A stretch of DNA of 5,071 bases, taken from positions 29,374 through 34,444 of the forward strand of contig PLHN01000207.1 in assembly GCA_003139975.1 (NCBI GenBank), written 5' to 3'. The position numbers were made by a program, and so were the translations under genes. The notes below the pieces were generated by a model, which was not told the origin of the DNA, searched no databases, and saw nothing but the letters and a program-made list of their open reading frames with translations. Shown piece by piece: positions 1 through 5,071 of the stretch. This DNA is from Acidobacteriaceae bacterium (GTDB lineage: Bacteria; Acidobacteriota; Terriglobia; Terriglobales; Acidobacteriaceae). Every line of letters starts with the position of its first letter. Within the stretch, counting starts at the first letter, position 1.

Positions 1-1311
1 GGCGGCTTTTTCCGCGCGCGCCGCGCCGTAGAAACGATCAAGCACGTCATTCTCGCTGCCGCGATAACAGGGGATGCCGTTTATCTTGCACATGTCATCA
101 ATGGCATCATCCGCCGGATTGGTTGATGTTGCTACCACGACCCGATCCACCAGGCTGGCGCGCTTCACCCGCTCCACCACGTGCCACAACATCGGCCGGC
201 CTTCGATTTCAGCCATGCTTTTCCCCGGCAGCCGGCTCGAACCCATGCGCGCCTGAATGATCGCGACCGTCGGCCCGCCCACGGAACTGGTCGTCCAATT
301 CAGCGGTTGAGGACGTCCTTCACTTGACGACTTCTTCGCTGCTTCCACCACCCGAATCAAATCCCGTCCTTGTTCAAGATCGATCAATGGCCCCGTTCCT
401 CTTCCCAGCGATTCCAGAAAGTGTCGCATTTCGGCAACGTACATATCGTTGGCTTCGAACACATACGGAATACTGTGCCAGCCCGGTTCGTCGGCTGAGA
501 ACCAGCGCACTTCCTGCGAAGTGAAATCCCAGAGCGCGGTTCCGGTTTCAGCCACGACTTTACAGGTGCGGGTGTAGGACCGCTGCACAAAGTCCAGGTG
601 AAGCTCGGCCCGGCGGCGTTCCGGAAAAGTCATGTAAATCCACGCCGAGTCCTCGACATCGACCTCCAGACTGCTGAGATGCTCGGCACGGCAACTCACT
701 TCCGTCGGCCGTCCCAGCAGCCAGCAAATGTAGTCCAGTTCGTGCGAGCCGTCGAGGATGATTCCACCGCCAAGCTCCTTGCGCGCGCTGTAGCTTTCCC
801 GATAGTTCTGCCAGGGGCGCCAATCCGGAAGGTATTGACCGGCCTCGACGTTCAACCAGAGCACGCGGCCCATTTTGCCCGAGTCGATCAGTTCTTTGAG
901 AATCTGCAGCCCCGGATGAAAGCGCAGGTTGTAGCCGATCTGCACGCTCCGGTCGTGGCGGCGTGCTTCCGCAATCAGAATCTCAACTCCACTCGACTCG
1001 TGGGACAAGGGCTTCTCGATGAAGACATGGGCGCGAGCCCTCAGCGCTAGCAGGGCTTCCTCCACGTGGCACACTGGGGGCGTGCAAACCAACACAAGAT
1101 CTGGTTTGAAATTCTCGAGGGCCTCACCGTAATTCGAAAACAGTTCGCCCTCGACCTCTTTTCTGCATTGTTGCAACGCCTCGGCGTTGGTGTCGCAAAA
1201 AGCGAGCCGCCGCAACCCCAGAGACTTCAGATTCTTTGTGTGCCGCCGCCCGATCGAACCACAACCGATTACCAGAGCTCGATACCCTACCCAATCCGTC
1301 ATTGTGGACAT
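1..1311 (-). CDS. Gfo/Idh/MocA oxidoreductase fused to SpsF-type cytidylyltransferase (3' end beyond window)
   Basis: One open frame of 437 codons runs from ATG 1311 off the left edge with no stop; I checked every codon. Residues 1 to about 338 form a full Gfo/Idh/MocA oxidoreductase: NAD(P)-binding GCGSIG at 16-21, EKP at 99-101 with the family's conserved Lys100, and [13 protein letters not shown] at 181-193 with Asp187 and His190. After a linker of about ten residues, a nucleotidyltransferase domain begins near Val349: [14 protein letters not shown] (351-364), ATSTNP (394-399), RGS (417-419) and DVLDRFY (422-428). These resemble SpsF (COG1861), which activates nonulosonic acids with CTP. 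About 150 residues of that domain probably lie outside the window. The start follows the pseC stop by 7 nt; ATG 1302 (Met4) is equally possible, and neither has a clear ribosome site. The oxidoreductase substrate is unknown. Domain calls are firm; the CMP-sugar role is inferred from pseB and pseC next door. Confidence 0.85.
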   Translation of the reverse strand, partial: MSTMTDWVGYRALVIGCGSIGRRHTKNLKSLGLRRLAFCDTNAEALQQCRKEVEGELFSNYGEALENFKPDLVLVCTPPVCHVEEALLALRARAHVFIEKPLSHESSGVEILIAEARRHDRSVQIGYNLRFHPGLQILKELIDSGKMGRVLWLNVEAGQYLPDWRPWQNYRESYSARKELGGGIILDGSHELDYICWLLGRPTEVSCRAEHLSSLEVDVEDSAWIYMTFPERRRAELHLDFVQRSYTRTCKVVAETGTALWDFTSQEVRWFSADEPGWHSIPYVFEANDMYVAEMRHFLESLGRGTGPLIDLEQGRDLIRVVEAAKKSSSEGRPQPLNWTTSSVGGPTVAIIQARMGSSRLPGKSMAEIEGRPMLWHVVERVKRASLVDRVVVATSTNPADDAIDDMCKINGIPCYRGSENDVLDRFYGAARAEKAA

Positions 1312-1318
1312 GAAGTTA

Positions 1319-2566
1319 TTAAGGACGCTTCGACGCGAGGGTCGAAGTTCGACCGCCTTTCCCTGCGTAATGAGTCAACACCTTGCGAACTGCGCGGACG
1401 ACATCCTCTACATCCTTTGCGGTCATGGAATGGAACATCGGCAGGCTAATGAGCTGCTCGTACGCCTTCTCTGCGATCGGAAAAGCTCCATCGTTCAACG
1501 GGAATCGCTCGCGATAATACGGATGCCGGTGCACAGGAATATAGTGCACGTTGACTCCGATGTTCTCCGCATGCAGCGCCCGAAAAATCTCTCCTCGTCC
1601 CGCGGAAAGAGCTTCCAGATTCAAGCGAATAGGATACAAATGCCACGCCGGAACCACGCCCTGCCGCACGCTGGGCACAAGCACGGGCAAATCCCGGAAC
1701 TCGCCCGCATAGTCAGCCGCGATTTCCCGGCGGCGGGCCAGATTGGCTTCGAGTTTTCCCAACTGCGAAATTCCCAGCGCACAGGCAATATCGGTTAGCC
1801 GGTAGTTGAATCCGAGCATGACCATTTCATAGAACCACTGTCCGGACTCCTGCCGCTCGCGCGCTTCGTTGCTGATGCCGTGATTGCGAAAACGTCTCAG
1901 GGTGGCAGCAAGCCGCGCATCATTAGTCGCGACCATGCCGCCTTCGCCGGTCGTCAGATGTTTCACCGGGTGAAAGCTAAACACGGTCATGTCGGCCAGG
2001 CTGCCAACTCGCTTTCCCCCGTACTCTGCGCCGAGCGCATGGCAGGCGTCTTCGATGAGAAAAGCGCTTTGCTTCTTCGCGATCTGCCTCAGTTCCGCGA
2101 GCGCTGCTGGATGGCCCGCATAGTCAACCGCGATGATGGCCTTAGTACGAGAGGAAACCTTGCGCGAGACTTCTCGCGGATCAACATTCAGCGTGTCCTC
2201 GCAAACGTCGGCGAATACCGCCGTCGCTCCCTGATAGAGGACGCAGTTGGCGGTTGCACAGAACGTCAAGGGCGTGGTGATCGCCTCATCGCCGGGGCCC
2301 AATCCCGCAGCAAAGACGGCTCCGTGCAACGCCGCCGTGCCCGAACTGAAGCTGACCGCGAATTTGGCCTCGACCCACGCGGCGAACGCTTCTTCGAACT
2401 CTGCGACCTTCGGCCCCGTCGTCAGCCAGTCCGACTTCAGCACGTCCACCACAGCCTCGATATCGCCGCCATCGAGACTCTGCCGCCCGTAGGGCAGCAA
2501 CTTTTCGCGCACGGGAGTGCCGCCGTGAATCGCGAGCGGCTCTAACTTTGTGGGTAAGGCACTCAT
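1319..2566 (-). CDS. pseC: UDP-4-amino-4,6-dideoxy-N-acetyl-beta-L-altrosamine transaminase (PseC)
   Basis: This is a PLP-dependent aminotransferase of the DegT/DnrJ/EryC1 family, 415 residues. It is predicted to transfer an amino group from glutamate to C4 of the 4-keto sugar made by PseB, the second step of pseudaminic acid synthesis in the cytosol. Visible landmarks are LPYGRQSLD (24-32), [10 protein letters not shown] (45-54), the phosphate-binding SSGTAAL (74-80), [11 protein letters not shown] (172-182) with Asp173 expected to contact the PLP ring nitrogen, and [13 protein letters not shown] (198-210) with Lys202 as the Schiff-base lysine. The opening LPYG-R-QS-D pattern and the SSGTAALH context favour PseC over other sugar aminotransferases. 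ATG 2566 was chosen because it lies 1 nt after the pseB stop and yields a normal N-terminus; an in-frame ATG at 2632 would add an Arg-rich stretch overlapping pseB. The gene ends in tandem in-frame stops (TAATAA). The last 15 residues or so are a basic, low-complexity tail. Confidence 0.88.
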   Translation of the reverse strand: MSALPTKLEPLAIHGGTPVREKLLPYGRQSLDGGDIEAVVDVLKSDWLTTGPKVAEFEEAFAAWVEAKFAVSFSSGTAALHGAVFAAGLGPGDEAITTPLTFCATANCVLYQGATAVFADVCEDTLNVDPREVSRKVSSRTKAIIAVDYAGHPAALAELRQIAKKQSAFLIEDACHALGAEYGGKRVGSLADMTVFSFHPVKHLTTGEGGMVATNDARLAATLRRFRNHGISNEARERQESGQWFYEMVMLGFNYRLTDIACALGISQLGKLEANLARRREIAADYAGEFRDLPVLVPSVRQGVVPAWHLYPIRLNLEALSAGRGEIFRALHAENIGVNVHYIPVHRHPYYRERFPLNDGAFPIAEKAYEQLISLPMFHSMTAKDVEDVVRAVRKVLTHYAGKGGRTSTLASKRP

Positions 2567-2567
2567 G

Positions 2568-3578
2568 CTAGGCAGAGGCAGGCACCGCCTCCGCAGCCTT
2601 CGCTTCCGGGGCGACCAACTCTTCCAGTTCACGCCGCGTCAGCCAGTTTTCGTTGGTGTCACTTGAGTAGCGGAAGCCCTCGGGGAGCGGCTTCGCGTTG
2701 GTCCAGTTTTCCGATTTCCACCAGGGATGCACCGGTTGAATGATGTACATCCCTTCGGTAACCAGCGCATGTCTCGATTCGTCGTCGGAAACCAGCACCT
2801 CGTGCAGCTTTTCTCCCGGACGAATTCCGATGTATTCCACCTCGCATCCCGGCGCGATGGTCTCGGCCAGATCCACCAGCCGCATGCTCGGAATCTTGGG
2901 GACAAAAATCTCGCCGCCGTGCATCTGCTCGATGCAATGGATCACGAACCTCACACCTTGCTCCAGGGTCAGCCAGAAGCGCGTCATGCGCGGGTCGGTA
3001 ATGGTGATTTTCCCGCGCCGGCGCTGTTCCAGAAAGATCGGAATCACGCTGCCCCGGCTGCCCACCACGTTCCCGTAGCGTGCGCAGCTGAACCGTGTCT
3101 CCTTCTTGCCTGCATAGGCGTTCGCCTGCACAAACATTTTCTCCGCGCACAGCTTGGTCGCGCCATATAGATTAATCGGATTGACGGCCTTATCGGTGCT
3201 GAGTGCGAGAATACGGCGCACGCCCTGATCGATGGCGGCATCGATGACGTTACGCCCGCCCATGATGTTGGTCTGGATCGCTTCGAACGGGTTGTACTCG
3301 CAAGCCGGGACCTGCTTCAGCGCCGCCGCGTGCACCACTGCTGTTACTCCGGCGAACGCGCGCCGAAGCCGGTCAACGTCGCGAACATCGCCAAGGAAAT
3401 ACCGCAGGCTGGGATCGTCGAAACCGGATGTTCTCATCTCGTGCTGCTTTAGTTCGTCGCGGCTGAAAACCACGAGCCGGTGCGGGTGATAGTGGCGCAG
3501 CATCACTTCCACGAATTTCTTTCCGAACGATCCGGTCCCGCCGGTGACCAGTATCGATTCGTGCGCCCAATTCACCAT
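2568..3578 (-). CDS. pseB: UDP-N-acetylglucosamine 4,6-dehydratase (inverting), PseB
   Basis: This 336-residue short-chain dehydrogenase/reductase removes water from UDP-GlcNAc and inverts C5, giving UDP-2-acetamido-2,6-dideoxy-beta-L-arabino-hexos-4-ulose, the entry step to pseudaminic acid. The Rossmann motif TGGTGSFG is at 12-19, followed by FSRDELKQHEM (38-48), LGDVRD (62-67) and AAALKQVP (84-91). STDKAVNPINLYGATK (127-142) supplies the catalytic set Asp129, Lys130 and Tyr138, matching Asp132/Lys133/Tyr141 of Helicobacter FlaA1 with a constant offset of three. RPGEKLHE follows in the C-terminal half. The length is normal for the family, apart from an Ala-rich tail of about 14 residues. 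The start is supported by a GGGGA ribosome site seven bases upstream. It is the first gene of the minus-strand operon, and its stop is one base from the pseC start, so the two are probably translationally coupled. The less likely alternative is a CapD-like retaining dehydratase, but the single-domain length and motifs fit PseB. Confidence 0.92.
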   Translation of the reverse strand: MVNWAHESILVTGGTGSFGKKFVEVMLRHYHPHRLVVFSRDELKQHEMRTSGFDDPSLRYFLGDVRDVDRLRRAFAGVTAVVHAAALKQVPACEYNPFEAIQTNIMGGRNVIDAAIDQGVRRILALSTDKAVNPINLYGATKLCAEKMFVQANAYAGKKETRFSCARYGNVVGSRGSVIPIFLEQRRRGKITITDPRMTRFWLTLEQGVRFVIHCIEQMHGGEIFVPKIPSMRLVDLAETIAPGCEVEYIGIRPGEKLHEVLVSDDESRHALVTEGMYIIQPVHPWWKSENWTNAKPLPEGFRYSSDTNENWLTRRELEELVAPEAKAAEAVPASA

Positions 3579-3585
3579 CTGCTAT

Positions 3586-3590
3586 TCCCC
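3586..3590 (-). promoter_or_regulatory. Ribosome binding site of pseB
   Basis: GGGGA on the minus strand is separated from ATG 3578 by seven bases. It supports this start over the downstream alternatives. Confidence 0.6.
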
Positions 3591-3627
3591 GATTGATCTC
3601 TCCAAAAGGACAGGAGAAAGCTTTGCC

Positions 3628-3637
3628 CCTTGCAAGG
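3628..3637. repeat. Perfect 10-base palindrome in the predicted pseB leader
   Basis: CCTTGCAAGG is fully self-complementary and lies just downstream of the candidate pse -10 box, roughly at +5 to +15 of the transcript. It could be a protein-binding half of an operator pair with 3667-3679. A perfect 10-mer palindrome is not rare by chance, so the call is tentative. Confidence 0.25.
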
Positions 3638-3648
3638 CTTCGTCCGCT

Positions 3649-3654
3649 AGTATA
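3649..3654 (-). promoter_or_regulatory. Candidate -10 box of the pse operon promoter
   Basis: Read on the minus strand this is TATACT, four of six matches to TATAAT including the key TA and final T. It lies about 70 bases upstream of the pseB start codon. No good -35 box is found at 16-18 bases: that position falls inside the GC-rich inverted repeat at 3667-3679. Either an activator is needed or this is not the true promoter. Confidence 0.35.
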
Positions 3655-3666
3655 ACTGAGTAAATC

Positions 3667-3679
3667 CGCCGTTGGCGGT
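3667..3679. repeat. GC-rich 13-base inverted repeat (possible operator or interspersed hairpin)
   Basis: The sequence ccgcc-gtt-ggcgg is a perfect 5-bp dyad with a 3-base centre. It sits about where the -35 box of the candidate pse promoter should be, as a repressor or activator site might. An alternative is that it belongs to a short dispersed hairpin element, since the flanking bases (minus strand GGCTTTACCGCC) resemble hairpin repeats that I recall from other bacterial intergenic regions. Confidence 0.4.
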
Positions 3680-3742
3680 AAAGCCGAAGTACGAAGAAGC
3701 AATAGCTGGGCTGGATTATTTGGCCGGTTCCAACTCTAAGAA

Positions 3743-3751
3743 TGCTAGAAT
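3743..3751 (+). promoter_or_regulatory. Candidate extended -10 box for the Wzz-type gene
   Basis: TGCTAGAAT combines a TGn extension with TAGAAT, five of six matches to the sigma-70 -10 consensus. It lies about 110 bases upstream of ATG 3861. The -35 position has no strong match; TTGGCC at 3720-3725 is 20 bases away and belongs to a loose TTGG-N6-CCAA dyad. Extended -10 promoters tolerate a poor -35, so the site is plausible but unproven. Confidence 0.35.
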
Positions 3752-3849
3752 CAGGCGATTCTGCGTAGACTCCGCTTTGTCTTGCGGTGAACGCTCAAAC
3801 GGAACTTGTTGTGCTCCGCTGCGTCATCGGCGTAATGGTGTCTGGGGTT

Positions 3850-3854
3850 AAGGA
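3850..3854 (+). promoter_or_regulatory. Ribosome binding site of the Wzz-type gene
   Basis: AAGGA lies six bases before ATG 3861 and decides this start over the in-frame Met14 codon at 3900. Confidence 0.6.
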
Positions 3855-3860
3855 CTGTCA

Positions 3861-5071
3861 ATGGCATTAGGCCCTTTGGTTCCTAGAAATAGCGACGAAA
3901 TGCGCGAACTCCGCCCCAGCGAAGGGACGGAACTGCTGAAGCCTTTGAGCTCGGCACTTTATAACGTGCTGCCCGCGCAGGAGTCGAGTCTGCGCGAGTA
4001 TTTGCGCGTCCTCATCAAGCGCAAATGGCTTGTCATTTCTTGTATCGTGGGCATTTTTGCCACCGTGGCCATCGCCAGCCTTCGCGAGACGCCCATCTAC
4101 GAAGCGGCCGGGCAAATTGCGGTGAACAAGGCGGATTCGAATCTCATTAGCTTCAAGGATTCCATGCCGGTCGTCGAATACTACGATCAAGGCGATTTGG
4201 ACACGGAGGTTCGCATTATTCAAAGTGATCTGCTCGCCCTGCAGGTCATCCGGCAGCTGAATCTAGACAAGCGACCCGAGTTCGGCGGTCACCCCGATCA
4301 GAAGCAAGCCAACTTGGTGGCCGATTCGTTGCAAACCGATTCCAACCGCGCCACCGCCGTGCTGGGAGCCTTCCTCGGCGGCCTTCATGTCTCGCTCATT
4401 CCTAACACGCGGATCATCGAGATTCATTACAACAGCACCGATCCGCAGCTCGCCGCCAGCATCGTCAATACGCTCGCCGCCACTTATGTCGAACAGAACT
4501 TCAAGACCAAGTTCGAATCGACCATGCAGGCTTCCGACTGGCTTTCCAAGCAACTCGTCGACCTGCAGATGAAGGTAGAAACTTCGCAGGAAAAGCTGGT
4601 CCGCTACCAGAAGGAACACGAAATCCTCGGCAATGACGAGAAACAAAACATCACCACCGAGAAGCTCGACGAAATCAACAAGGAATTGACTTTGGCGGAA
4701 TCGGATCGGATGCAGAAGGAAGCAATCTACCGTCAGACGCAGTCAACCGATCCCGATGCCATCGCCGCCGCCATCGTTACGGGAAACCCAGGCGGCTCCG
4801 GCCTTCTCGATTCGCTGCGCGCACAACAGGCTGCCCTCAAAATCCAAGTGGCCGACCTCGGCACCCAGTTCGGCCCCTCCTACCCGAAAATTGCTCAGCT
4901 TAACAATCAACTTAAGGAGATCGATCACCAATTGCAGTCAGAAACCAACAAGGCTGTGGACCATCTCCGGAGCCAGTATCTGGCCGCCTTGCAACGGGAA
5001 AATTTGCTGCACGACTCTTTCGAGAAACAAAAACAGGAAGCCAACAAACTCAACGAGAGCGCCATCGAGTA
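3861..5071 (+). CDS. Wzz/GNVR-type polysaccharide chain-length or co-polymerase protein (N-terminal part, possibly a tyrosine autokinase)
   Basis: 403 codons are present before the right edge and there is no stop. A charged cytoplasmic stretch of about 50 residues leads into LREYLRVLIKRKWLVI (44-59), the usual start of a Wzz domain. One membrane helix follows (about 56-74), then a periplasmic part. Residues 78-215 hold the Wzz fold, including DLDTEVRIIQSD (112-123) and STDPQLAASIVNTLA (192-206). Residues from about 225 are Lys/Glu/Gln-rich and predicted coiled coil. YPKIAQLNNQLKEID (341-355) is typical of the GNVR segment of exopolysaccharide transport proteins. A second membrane helix, and in many relatives a C-terminal BY-kinase with Walker motifs, would lie beyond the window, so its presence cannot be judged. 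ATG 3861 has an AAGGA ribosome site six bases upstream. Family members set polymer length and partner with a Wza-like exporter. The gene is transcribed divergently from pseB, which ties the sugar genes to polysaccharide assembly. Confidence 0.85.
   Translation, partial: MALGPLVPRNSDEMRELRPSEGTELLKPLSSALYNVLPAQESSLREYLRVLIKRKWLVISCIVGIFATVAIASLRETPIYEAAGQIAVNKADSNLISFKDSMPVVEYYDQGDLDTEVRIIQSDLLALQVIRQLNLDKRPEFGGHPDQKQANLVADSLQTDSNRATAVLGAFLGGLHVSLIPNTRIIEIHYNSTDPQLAASIVNTLAATYVEQNFKTKFESTMQASDWLSKQLVDLQMKVETSQEKLVRYQKEHEILGNDEKQNITTEKLDEINKELTLAESDRMQKEAIYRQTQSTDPDAIAAAIVTGNPGGSGLLDSLRAQQAALKIQVADLGTQFGPSYPKIAQLNNQLKEIDHQLQSETNKAVDHLRSQYLAALQRENLLHDSFEKQKQEANKLNESAIE

Larger units (their letters stand above)
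3579..3860. promoter_or_regulatory. Divergent intergenic control region between pseB and the Wzz-type gene
   Basis: These 282 bases separate the two divergent start codons and contain no credible gene. They hold the ribosome site of each flanking gene, one candidate promoter for each direction, two short inverted repeats and a loose TTGG-N6-CCAA dyad at 3720-3733. No rho-independent terminator is seen, as expected for a divergent region. Both transcription units must start here or, less likely, be read through from outside. The individual sites are listed separately with lower confidence. Confidence 0.75.

Noticed and set aside
280..282. GTG (residue 344) as a separate start for the cytidylyltransferase
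   Set aside because: No Shine-Dalgarno sequence lies upstream and there is no stop between the domains, so a continuous fusion protein is favoured.
598..1050. A 150-codon plus-strand open frame opposite the oxidoreductase
   Set aside because: It is a mirror of conserved oxidoreductase codons, with no family features of its own.
1187..1798. A 203-codon plus-strand open frame spanning the pseC end and the oxidoreductase start
   Set aside because: It crosses two real minus-strand genes, is rich in Arg and Ser, has no motif and has no supporting ribosome site.
1880..2545. A 221-codon plus-strand open frame opposite pseC
   Set aside because: It lies entirely antisense to a well-supported PLP aminotransferase with all catalytic motifs, shows no recognisable domain, and long antisense frames are common in GC-rich coding DNA.
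2588..2592. GGAGG on the minus strand as the ribosome site of pseC
   Set aside because: It is 21 bases from ATG 2566, too far for normal use; coupling to pseB translation is the simpler explanation.
2567..2632. Upstream ATG 2632 as the pseC start (22 extra residues)
   Set aside because: The extra residues are Arg-rich, unlike PseC N-termini, and would overlap the end of pseB. ATG 2566 gives a standard start one base after the pseB stop.
4263..4646. A 127-codon minus-strand frame, with another at 3867-4223, opposite the Wzz-type gene
   Set aside because: Both are antisense to a gene with clear family motifs and a good ribosome site. Their hydrophobic or His-rich stretches follow from the complementary codons.

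Overview
The window looks like a surface-polysaccharide locus from a Gram-negative bacterium with fairly high G+C. The style of the chain-length protein and of the sugar genes would fit an Acidobacteriota-like genome, but that assignment is an impression from the protein sequences and could not be tested here.

Layout. Three genes lie head to tail on the minus strand and are read from about 3578 down past the left edge. They are pseB (3578-2568), pseC (2566-1319) and a large open frame (1311 to beyond position 1). Spacings are 1 nt and 7 nt, so they form one tight operon. A 282-nt divergent control region (3579-3860) separates them from a plus-strand gene that starts at 3861 and runs off the right edge. 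That gene encodes the N-terminal part of a Wzz/GNVR-type polysaccharide chain-length or co-polymerase protein. No RNA genes, CRISPR arrays or insertion sequences were seen.

How the genes fit together. PseB and PseC carry out the first two steps of CMP-pseudaminic acid synthesis: UDP-GlcNAc dehydration with C5 epimerisation, then C4 transamination. The third frame carries a complete Gfo/Idh/MocA oxidoreductase joined without any stop codon to the start of an SpsF-type (COG1861-like) cytidylyltransferase. The second domain is the expected activating enzyme for a nonulosonic acid. The remaining steps (acetyltransferase, nucleotide-sugar hydrolase, sialic-acid-synthase-like enzyme) would be expected beyond the left edge. 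The divergent chain-length protein suggests that the sugar goes into an exopolysaccharide, capsule or O-chain rather than only onto flagellin.

The most notable point is the oxidoreductase-cytidylyltransferase fusion. Canonical pseudaminic acid synthesis has no Gfo/Idh/MocA step, so the final sugar may be a variant. The divergent region also holds a GC-rich hairpin that could be either an operator or a copy of an interspersed repeat.
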